From Paenibacillaceae bacterium (GTDB lineage Bacteria > Bacillota > Bacilli > Paenibacillales > NBRC-103111): DNA of 64,000 bases. Shown one piece after another: positions 1 through 6,467 of this stretch. The stretch covers positions 42,995 through 106,994 of the forward strand of contig JAQSYI010000021.1 of assembly GCA_029256185.1 (NCBI GenBank). Reading direction: 5' to 3'. Numbering within the stretch: the stretch's first letter is position 1; every line of letters begins with the position of its first letter. The notes beneath the pieces were generated by a model. The model saw nothing but the letters and a program-made list of their open reading frames with translations. It did no database searches and was not told the origin of the DNA. Position numbers and translations under genes: made by a program.

Positions 1-249
1 GAGTTTGCCACTGTCCGTTCCCGGGATTACGCCGATATGCGGGTATGGGAGCGGGGGGCAGGTCCCACACTGGCTTGTGGAACAGGCGCCTGCGCCACAC
101 TGGTGTCATCGGTGCTAAACGGTCTGACCGACCGGACTGCCGTAATTTCCCTGAAGGGCGGGGAGCTTCTGATCGAATGGAGCGAAGCCGACAACCATGT
201 CTATATGACCGGACCGGCAGCGCTTGTGTATACAGGAACCGTGGCATAA
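1..249 (+). CDS. dapF: Diaminopimelate epimerase, C-terminal part
   Basis: Interconverts LL- and meso-diaminopimelate for lysine and peptidoglycan synthesis in the cytosol. The frame is open from base 1, so only the last 82 residues are present and the start lies left of the window. The segment GPTLACGTGACA is the family signature that carries the second catalytic cysteine (in ACGTG) and follows the typical RVWERGAG stretch. The C-terminal beta-rich end (GGELLIEW, MTGPAALVYTG) also fits. It ends 42 bp before the next gene. The family assignment is secure from the active-site motif; the first catalytic cysteine cannot be seen. Confidence 0.95.
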   Translation, partial: EFATVRSRDYADMRVWERGAGPTLACGTGACATLVSSVLNGLTDRTAVISLKGGELLIEWSEADNHVYMTGPAALVYTGTVA

Positions 250-291
250 GAGAAACAATCAGCGATAGAACCGGAAGGACGGGAGAGAGGA

Positions 292-2253
292 ATGGGAGAG
301 AAGCGGCTGAAGCCGGATCTGAGGAAGGCGTTGGCAGAACAGGTGCTGACAGGCGACGGGGCAATGGGCACTTATCTGTACCAGTTGGGCTTTCCCGTCG
401 GTGTTTCGTACGAGGAATTCAATCTGGAGAAGCCGGATGTGATCGCAGACATCCACCGGCGTTATTATGAAGCCGGGGCCCGCGTCATTGAAACCAATAC
501 TTACTCCGCCAGCAGGGACAAGCTGTCCAAGTTCGGGCTGGAGCAGGATGCGGCTGCCATTAACCGGGCGGGAGTGGCGCTGGCCAGGCAGGCCGCCGGA
601 GCCGACGCGTATGTGCTGGGAGCCATCGGGGCATTATCCGGCGGACGCAAGCGTCCTGCCGGCCGGGAGCGGGTTTTGTCCAATGTGCGGGAGCAGGCGG
701 AGATCTTGCTTGAAGCCGGAGCGGACGGCATTATTCTGGAGACCTTCTATATGCTGGAGGAATTAGAGGCTGCGTTGCAGGCTGTGCGTGCAATAAGCAC
801 GGATGTGCCTGTCATCTGCCAATTCGCGACGGACGGAGGCGGGCTGACGCTTGACGGCGTGGCCTATGCCCAGGCTGCCGCGCGTTTGAAGGATGCGGGG
901 GCGGATGTATTCGGCTTTAACTGCCATAGCGGTCCGGGAGGAATTATGCGGGCGTTGGACCGTCTGCAGGAGGAAGCCGGGACCAAGGAGAATGTTCTGC
1001 CGCTGTCTGTCTACCCCAATGCGGGACTGCCGGGAATCGTGGATGGACGCTATGCGTATCTGGCCACCCCGGAATATCTGGCCCAGACGGCGCTTCGGTT
1101 TGCAGCCGCGGGAGCCAGGATCGTCGGGGGCTGCTGCGGCACCACGCCGGAGCATATTGCAGCAATGGCCGCCGCTCTGCGGGATTATGTGCCGGAGGCG
1201 TCTGCACCGGGGGCGTCTCCGTCTGCGCGGGCATCTGCTATGACCCCTCCTGCCATCGTTGTGGCAGACAGAAATAATCATCTTGCCGTTACGGCCCCGG
1301 CAGAAGCAGCGGGAGGAGCGTCGGGCGGGGAGTCTACGATTCTGGACCAGGTCCGGAAACGGAGAACCGTCGTCGTGGAACTGGATTCCCCCAGAGATCT
1401 GGCTACCGCCAAGTTCATGAGCGGGGCAGCCGCTCTTAAGGAAGCCGGAGCGGATGCTGTCACCATGGCGGACAACTCCTTGGCCCAGACCCGGATGAGC
1501 AATCTCTCCATGGGATATCTGGTGAAGGACCGCCTGGGAATACGCCCGCTCTTGCATGTCGCCTGCCGGGACCGGAACCTGATCGGCACCCAGAGCCACC
1601 TGATGGGACTGCATGCGCTTGGCATCAATCACGTGCTGGCGATTACCGGCGATCCGGCCGGTGTGGGAGACCTGCCCGGTTCCAGTTCCGTGTTCGATCT
1701 GAACTCTCTTGAGCTGATCCGTATGACCAAGCAATTAAATGAAGGAATTGCTTTTTCGGGCAAACCGCTGAAGCAGAAAGCCAATTTTGTGGTGGGAGCA
1801 GCCTTTGATCCCAATGTGAGGCATCTGGATAAGGCTGTGAAGCGGATGGAAAAGAAGCTTGCGGCCGGTGCCGATTACTTCATGACCCAGCCGGTGTACG
1901 ATGCTGCCGCAGTCGAGCAGTTGTACCAGGCGACCAGGCACATCCCGGTGCCTATCTTCGTAGGGGTGATGCCGCTGATCAGCGGCAGAAACGCCGAATA
2001 CCTTCATAACGAGGTGCCTGGCATCCGGATACCCGACTCTATCCGCAAGGCCATGTCGGGGTTGGAGGGAGAGGCGGGACGCAGCATGGGCGTCCAGATT
2101 GCCAAGGAGCTGCTTGACGCCATTATCAGCCGGTTCCACGGGATTTATCTAATGACGCCGATGCTGTTTTTCCCTATGACCGCAGAGCTGACCCGCTATG
2201 TGAAGGAAAGCCGCATTGCCACTTGTACCCTGCCCAAAAATGAATTAGAATAG
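292..2253 (+). CDS. yitJ: Bifunctional homocysteine S-methyltransferase / 5,10-methylenetetrahydrofolate reductase
   Basis: Two methionine-pathway enzymes in one 653-residue chain. The N-terminal half (about 1-300) is a homocysteine methyltransferase barrel: a GDGAMGT start motif, a zinc ligand at Cys211 (FNCHSGPGG) and the Cys281-Cys282 pair in GGCCGTTPEH. The C-terminal half (about 350-650) is a MetF-type flavin reductase (VELDSPRD, ITGDPAG, DYFMTQPVYD). There is no cobalamin domain, so this is the YitJ architecture and not MetH. The ATG at 292 has a GAGAGAGG ribosome site. Residues about 300-345 form a low-complexity Ala/Ser/Pro linker. No S-box riboswitch fits in the 42-bp gap upstream. 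Close in length to B. subtilis YitJ (about 610). Confidence 0.93.
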   Translation: MGEKRLKPDLRKALAEQVLTGDGAMGTYLYQLGFPVGVSYEEFNLEKPDVIADIHRRYYEAGARVIETNTYSASRDKLSKFGLEQDAAAINRAGVALARQAAGADAYVLGAIGALSGGRKRPAGRERVLSNVREQAEILLEAGADGIILETFYMLEELEAALQAVRAISTDVPVICQFATDGGGLTLDGVAYAQAAARLKDAGADVFGFNCHSGPGGIMRALDRLQEEAGTKENVLPLSVYPNAGLPGIVDGRYAYLATPEYLAQTALRFAAAGARIVGGCCGTTPEHIAAMAAALRDYVPEASAPGASPSARASAMTPPAIVVADRNNHLAVTAPAEAAGGASGGESTILDQVRKRRTVVVELDSPRDLATAKFMSGAAALKEAGADAVTMADNSLAQTRMSNLSMGYLVKDRLGIRPLLHVACRDRNLIGTQSHLMGLHALGINHVLAITGDPAGVGDLPGSSSVFDLNSLELIRMTKQLNEGIAFSGKPLKQKANFVVGAAFDPNVRHLDKAVKRMEKKLAAGADYFMTQPVYDAAAVEQLYQATRHIPVPIFVGVMPLISGRNAEYLHNEVPGIRIPDSIRKAMSGLEGEAGRSMGVQIAKELLDAIISRFHGIYLMTPMLFFPMTAELTRYVKESRIATCTLPKNELE

Positions 2254-2273
2254 ATTATTGGATGTGATGAAGC

Positions 2274-3155
2274 ATGTTGCGCAGTATGACAGGCTTTGGC
2301 CAAGCCGGCCGCATTGCCTCCGGGTACCGGATTCAGGTCGAGGTAAAATCGGTTAACCACCGATATACCGAGATAGCGGTCCGGATGCCCCGTGAATGGT
2401 TTGTATATGAAGAGGCTGTCAAGAAGCAGGTTTCCCGTGAGGTTAAGCGGGGGCGTGTGGATGTATTCGTGAATCTGGAGCGTGACGGACCATCCGGCAA
2501 GCGTGTGGAGTTGGACTGGGATTTGGCTCAGGGTTATGCCGATGCCGCCCGCCAGTTGAAGGAACGGCTGGGGCTGCAGGAGGAACTGAGGCTTCCCGAT
2601 CTGCTGGTCATGCCGGATGTGGTGAAAGTCATGGATCAGCATGCAGCTAGTGATGAACAACTGGGAAGCGAGCTGCTTTCTTGTGTACAGGAGGCGGTAA
2701 GCGGGCTTGCGGCCATGCGTATGGCCGAAGGTGCTCATTTGCTTGCAGATCTGGATAGACGGCTTGGTGTGCTGAAGGGATATCATGCCGGAATAGCGGC
2801 AATTGCCCCTCAGGCGGCAGAGCAATACCGCATCAAGTTTGTTTCCCGTCTTCAGGATTTACTCGGACAGGTGCCCCAGGATGAGAATCGTATTACCATG
2901 GAGGCCGCCATTTTTGCAGACCGGTGCAGCATTGATGAGGAACTGATCCGGCTCGCCAGCCATTTCAACCAGTTTGGTCTGCTCTTGCACGGAGAGGAAC
3001 AGGCGGGACGCAAGCTGGATTTTCTGATTCAGGAGATGAACCGGGAGATTAATACCATCGGCTCCAAGGCCAATCATGCCGAGCTTTCGACCCTTGTGGT
3101 GGAAATGAAGGCGGAGCTGGAAAAAATCCGTGAGCAAGTACAAAATATCGAATAA
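2274..3155 (+). CDS. yicC: YicC-family endoribonuclease-like protein
   Basis: 293-residue cytosolic protein of the YicC/YloC family, which contains endoribonucleases implicated in RNA turnover. The N terminus LRSMTGFGQA matches the family hallmark (MxxSMTGyG), and the C-terminal half has the conserved stretch around KLDFLIQEMNREINTIGSKA. It starts 20 bp after the upstream gene and is followed by remA-gmk-rpoZ, as in B. subtilis. The segment about 255-293 is strongly helical and charged. Only family-level function can be given; the target RNA is not evident from sequence. Confidence 0.92.
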   Translation: MLRSMTGFGQAGRIASGYRIQVEVKSVNHRYTEIAVRMPREWFVYEEAVKKQVSREVKRGRVDVFVNLERDGPSGKRVELDWDLAQGYADAARQLKERLGLQEELRLPDLLVMPDVVKVMDQHAASDEQLGSELLSCVQEAVSGLAAMRMAEGAHLLADLDRRLGVLKGYHAGIAAIAPQAAEQYRIKFVSRLQDLLGQVPQDENRITMEAAIFADRCSIDEELIRLASHFNQFGLLLHGEEQAGRKLDFLIQEMNREINTIGSKANHAELSTLVVEMKAELEKIREQVQNIE

Positions 3156-3235
3156 GCGGGAACGAATCCGGCGATAATGGAATAACGCCTATTCCTTCCT
3201 TTTATTCCCATAATTCTGCCGCTGCCGGCTTAATA

Positions 3236-3263
3236 CCCTTATGTCCACAGGGACCGGTAAGGG
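3236..3263 (+). promoter_or_regulatory. Hairpin directly upstream of the remA ribosome site
   Basis: CCCTTA (3236-3241) pairs with TAAGGG (3258-3263), and inside it GTCC (3243-3246) pairs with GGAC (3251-3254) around an ACAG loop. It ends one base before the GAGGAGGA ribosome site of remA (about 3265-3272). A shorter GGAATA/TATTCC hairpin (3179-3195) followed by a T-rich stretch lies between yicC and this element and may act as a weak terminator. The structure is seen; a regulatory role is inferred. Confidence 0.4.
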
Positions 3264-3277
3264 CGAGGAGGACCAAG

Positions 3278-3538
3278 ATGGCCATTAAACTTATCAACAT
3301 CGGATTCGGGAACATCGTATCCGCCAACCGCATCATCTCCATCGTAAGCCCGGAATCTGCGCCCATCAAGAGAATCATTCAAGAAGCCAGGGACCGCCAT
3401 ATGCTGATTGATGCAACGTACGGAAGAAGAACCAGGGCCGTCATTATTACGGACAGTGATCATGTGATTTTGTCTGCGGTCCAGCCCGAAACCGTCGCCC
3501 ATCGACTCTCTAACAAGGACGATGACAATGACGAATAA
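3278..3538 (+). CDS. remA: Extracellular matrix regulator RemA (DUF370)
   Basis: 86-residue protein of the RemA/YlzA family, a ring-forming DNA-binding protein that in B. subtilis activates biofilm matrix and osmoprotection genes. Length and sequence (INIGFGNIVSANRIISIVSPES, then a basic KRIIQEAR stretch and TYGRRTRAVIITDSDHVIL) are those of the family. It has a strong GAGGAGGA ribosome site. Its last 17 bases overlap gmk, so the two are translationally coupled. The position between yicC and gmk is conserved in Bacillales. Confidence 0.95.
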   Translation: MAIKLINIGFGNIVSANRIISIVSPESAPIKRIIQEARDRHMLIDATYGRRTRAVIITDSDHVILSAVQPETVAHRLSNKDDDNDE

Positions 3539-4148
3539 GAATAGAGGCATTCTCTTGGTGCTGTCAGGACCTTCGGGAGTGGGCAAGGGGACTGTGTGCG
3601 CCGCGTTGCGCGGCATGGATACGGAATTGGTATACTCCGTGTCTGCAACCACCCGTTCCCCCCGTCAGGGCGAGACCGAAGGCGTGAATTATTTCTTCCG
3701 GTCCCGCGACCAGTTCAACGCCATGATTGAAGCCGATGAACTGCTGGAGTATGCGCAATACTGCGGCAATTATTACGGAACGCCGCGTGAATTCGTAGAG
3801 AATACACTGGCTTCCGGACGTGATATTATTCTTGAGATTGAAGTGCAAGGCGCATTGAAGGTGAAGGAAAAGTTCCCCGAAGGGGTATTCATCTTCCTTC
3901 TGCCGCCTTCTCTTGATGAGTTGCAAAGCCGGATTGTGACCCGCGGCACCGAAACGGAAGAGGTCATCCAGAGCCGGATGAGGATTGCCCGCGACGAGCT
4001 CCGGCTGATGGAGCATTATCATTACGCTATCGTCAACGATCAAGTGGAAGCGGCCTGCAGCAGGATTCAAGCTATTCTGGCAGCCGAGCATTGCCGCAAG
4101 GATCGGATGGTCCCGACTATAAAAAAATGGATTGAAGAGGTGCAATGA
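3522..4148 (+). CDS. gmk: Guanylate kinase
   Basis: Phosphorylates GMP to GDP with ATP. The 208-residue chain has the P-loop SGPSGVGKGTV near residue 16, the GMP-binding segment (SVSATTRSPRQGETEGVNYFF), and the lid and C-terminal core typical of Gmk. The ATG at 3522 lies inside the end of remA; a second in-frame ATG at 3528 is also possible. Its stop codon overlaps the ribosome-site region of rpoZ, so remA-gmk-rpoZ read as one coupled transcript. Normal length for the family. Confidence 0.97.
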   Translation: MTMTNKNRGILLVLSGPSGVGKGTVCAALRGMDTELVYSVSATTRSPRQGETEGVNYFFRSRDQFNAMIEADELLEYAQYCGNYYGTPREFVENTLASGRDIILEIEVQGALKVKEKFPEGVFIFLLPPSLDELQSRIVTRGTETEEVIQSRMRIARDELRLMEHYHYAIVNDQVEAACSRIQAILAAEHCRKDRMVPTIKKWIEEVQ

Positions 4149-4149
4149 T

Positions 4150-4374
4150 ATGCTGTATCCATCAATAGACAAGCTGCTTGAAAAAGTGGACAGCAAGTAC
4201 TCCCTTGTGGTGGCCGCTTCCAAAAGAGCCCGCATGCTCAAGGAAAACGCACGGACGGATCTCAAGGGCCCCAAGGCCCACAAGCATGTGGGTGTCGCGC
4301 TGGAGGAGCTTCACGGCGACTATATCCAGTTCGAGAAGTCCCAGAACCGCGACAACGGACCCAACTTAAAGTAA
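4150..4374 (+). CDS. rpoZ: RNA polymerase omega subunit
   Basis: 74-residue omega subunit, which aids assembly and stability of RNA polymerase. The N terminus MLYPSIDKLLEKVDSKYSLV and the segment ASKRARMLKEN are the conserved omega core that contacts the beta-prime subunit. The start at 4150 is chosen over the upstream in-frame ATG at 4132 because a GAAGAGGTG ribosome site sits about 8-10 bases before it, and the longer form would start within gmk without such a site. Last gene of the unit; a clear terminator follows. Confidence 0.93.
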   Translation: MLYPSIDKLLEKVDSKYSLVVAASKRARMLKENARTDLKGPKAHKHVGVALEELHGDYIQFEKSQNRDNGPNLK

Positions 4375-4381
4375 GTCATGG

Positions 4382-4413
4382 ATAACAACCGTCTTGGCGG
4401 TTGTTATTTTTTT
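4382..4413 (+). terminator. Rho-independent terminator after rpoZ
   Basis: Perfect 10-bp stem ATAACAACCG / CGGTTGTTAT around a 6-base loop, then a run of T. It sits 7 bp after the rpoZ stop codon and ends the yicC-remA-gmk-rpoZ unit. Confidence 0.93.
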
Positions 4414-4697
4414 CAAAAAACCAGAAAGTGTAAACGCGGGGAAGTTGCTCGATTTCTAGACAAACTACGGGTTCGTGGGACGCCGCTAGGCGTTTATCCT
4501 CGAAGGATCAGAAAGTATACTATCAACGTCTCTCAGGTACTCTCAGGTCCGTAGGGTTTATCATAAATCCTCAGGAAGAATATACTTCGTAGGAAGGTGA
4601 GCCCTTTCTGAGAATCCCCAGGAAGTATAAAGCCGCAAAGTGGAGGTTGCTTCTTCTGGCTGGTGTTGTATCAGGAGCTGAGAGGAGCCAAAGCGGT

Positions 4698-4858
4698 GGC
4701 AGAGTAACTGGAGATGGCGGGGCGGAGTAACTGGGGTTGGCAGAGCGGAGTAACTGGAGTTGACGGGGCAGAGTAACTGGAGTTGGCGGGGCAGAGTAAC
4801 TGGAGATGGCGGGGCGGAGTAACTGGGGTTGGCAGAGCGGAGTAACTGGAGTGGGTGC
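4698..4858. repeat. Tandem array of seven 23-bp units
   Basis: Seven head-to-tail 23-bp units sharing the core GAGTAACTGG(A/G)G(A/T)(T/G)GG(C). Units 1-2 (4698-4743) are identical to units 5-6 (4790-4835), and unit 3 resembles unit 7, so a four-unit block of 92 bp appears to have duplicated. There are no spacers, which rules out CRISPR. It lies in the 874-bp gap between rpoZ and coaBC; 4414-4697 in the same gap shows no gene or clear signal. Confidence 0.9.
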
Positions 4859-4942
4859 TCAATGAGCTGCTAAGAGCGGGTTGGTGCGGTGTTTTCTGCG
4901 GCGTTTGCAAGGGATGCGAGTTCATAAGAGCTCTCAAGAAAC

Positions 4943-5137
4943 TTAGCGGAAAAAATTTCCGTTATACGGCAATTATCCGGTAATCTAATGAAATTAACGG
5001 AAAAAATTTCCGCTAATTCCGCCAAAACCGGATTTTTGGGTCGTTTTTCGAGAGTTAGCCGGGAATAGCGGAAAAAATTTCCGTTAAACTAGAGCCAATT
5101 GAGCATTTTGCAGAAATAACGGAAAAAATTTCCGTTA
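4943..5137. repeat. Four copies of a short palindromic repeat
   Basis: Copies at 4943-4964, 4994-5015, 5065-5086 and 5116-5137 share the core (A/G)CGGAAAAAATTTCCG(C/T)T. Each can fold with arms such as AACGGAAA and TTTCCGTT around three A. They are spaced about 50-70 bp apart in otherwise non-coding DNA before coaBC. The exact conservation of the core, with variation only at the purine/pyrimidine flanks, suggests a dispersed genomic repeat family rather than a single operator. Confidence 0.85.
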
Positions 5138-5248
5138 AACGAAGCAAAGGCTGGCTTAAAGGCAAAAGCTAAAGGCAAAACTCAAGAGCATCTTTTGCAG
5201 CGCCCTCCTACTCAGACGAATTATATAATGGAGAGGATGGGGATTCAT

Positions 5249-6463
5249 ATGTTACGGGGAAAATCGGTTATATTGGGCGTTTGCGGCGGGATTGCGGCAT
5301 ACAAGGCGGCTGCGCTGTGCAGCAAGCTGGTGCAGGCCGGAGCGGTGGTGCAGGTGATCATGACGGAATCTGCGGCCAAGCTGGTACAGCCGCTGACCTT
5401 TCAGGCGCTGTCCAAGCATCATGTGATCGTGGACGCCTTCGAGGAAAACGATCCGGCGGTGATCACCCATGTGGATGTTGCAGACAGCGCTGATCTGGTG
5501 ATTATCGCGCCGGCGACTGCCAATATTATCAGCAAGATGGCCCATGGTTTGGCGGATGACATGCTCAGCACCACGATGCTGGTGACCCGCGCGCCGGTTA
5601 TGGTGGCACCTGCGATGAACGTTCATATGTATGACCATCCGGCGGTGCAGGCCAACATGAGAACGCTGCTGGAACGGGGAATTTATTTTATTGATGCCGG
5701 GGTGGGCCAACTGGCCTGCGGCTATGTGGGCAAGGGGCGGCTGGCTGAGCCCGAACAGATCGTGGCGGCGGCGGAAGGGCTGCTTGCCCAGCTTGAGCAC
5801 AAGCCTCTGGCCGGCAAAAAGGTGCTGGTCACCGCCGGAGGCACCGTGGAGCGGATTGATCCTGTCCGTTATCTGACCAATGATTCCTCGGGAAAAATGG
5901 GATTTGCCGTAGCGGAGGCGGCGCGGGATCTGGGAGCATCCGTAACAGTCATTGCCGGACGAACCAGTGTTCACGCACCTGGAGGAGTGGAAGTGGTACG
6001 GGTCCAATCGGCGCTGGAAATGCTGGACGCCGTGCTGAACAGGCTGGAGGAGGCCGATGTGGTGGTGAAAGCGGCTGCTGTAGCCGATTACCGCCCTGCT
6101 GCACCAGCGGAGCAGAAAATCAAGAAGCACGGGGAGACGCTGACTCTTGAATTGGTGAAGAACCCGGACATCCTGCTTGAAATCGGCAAGCGCAAGACCA
6201 ATCAATTCATTGTAGGCTTCGCCGCAGAAACAGAAAATTTGGAGAAGAACGCCTTGGACAAACTGCAGCGCAAAAATTGCGATCTCCTGGTCGCCAATGA
6301 TGTGACCGTTGATGGGGCAGGCTTCGGTTCAGATACCAATCAAATCACCATCTACGGGCGCGATGGTCTGATCATGCCGCTGGCTATGGCCACCAAGCGG
6401 GAGGCGGCAGATCAACTGCTGGGCTTGATCGCCCAACGGATTCAAGGGAGAACGGAGGATTGA
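5249..6463 (+). CDS. coaBC: Bifunctional phosphopantothenoylcysteine decarboxylase / phosphopantothenate-cysteine ligase
   Basis: Two consecutive coenzyme A steps: joins cysteine to 4'-phosphopantothenate (CoaB, C-terminal half), then decarboxylates the product with FMN (CoaC, N-terminal half). Visible CoaC features: GVCGGIAAYK at the start, PAMNVHMYDHP, and the cysteine-bearing substrate lid QLACGYVGKGRLAEP. CoaB begins near residue 190 (VLVTAGGTVERIDPVRYLTN). The start at 5249 gives 404 residues, close to the B. subtilis enzyme; it is preferred to the in-frame ATGs at 5195-5237 because of the GGAGAGG site at 5230-5236. It runs into priA with a 4-bp gap. Confidence 0.96.
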   Translation: MLRGKSVILGVCGGIAAYKAAALCSKLVQAGAVVQVIMTESAAKLVQPLTFQALSKHHVIVDAFEENDPAVITHVDVADSADLVIIAPATANIISKMAHGLADDMLSTTMLVTRAPVMVAPAMNVHMYDHPAVQANMRTLLERGIYFIDAGVGQLACGYVGKGRLAEPEQIVAAAEGLLAQLEHKPLAGKKVLVTAGGTVERIDPVRYLTNDSSGKMGFAVAEAARDLGASVTVIAGRTSVHAPGGVEVVRVQSALEMLDAVLNRLEEADVVVKAAAVADYRPAAPAEQKIKKHGETLTLELVKNPDILLEIGKRKTNQFIVGFAAETENLEKNALDKLQRKNCDLLVANDVTVDGAGFGSDTNQITIYGRDGLIMPLAMATKREAADQLLGLIAQRIQGRTED

Positions 6464-6467
6464 CCAC

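Noticed and set aside
763..1734. 323-codon - strand ORF
   Set aside because: Antisense to the well-defined YitJ-like enzyme; high Arg/His/Gly content and no start signals.
4698..4858. CRISPR array
   Set aside because: Units are directly joined with no spacers and no cas genes nearby.
4671..4937. 88-codon - strand ORF rich in Ser/Pro/Thr
   Set aside because: It is the translation of the 23-bp tandem repeat array; the repeat explains the sequence, and no ribosome site is present.
5224..5229. TATAAT as coaBC promoter
   Set aside because: No -35 at proper spacing, and transcription from it would start after the ribosome site.
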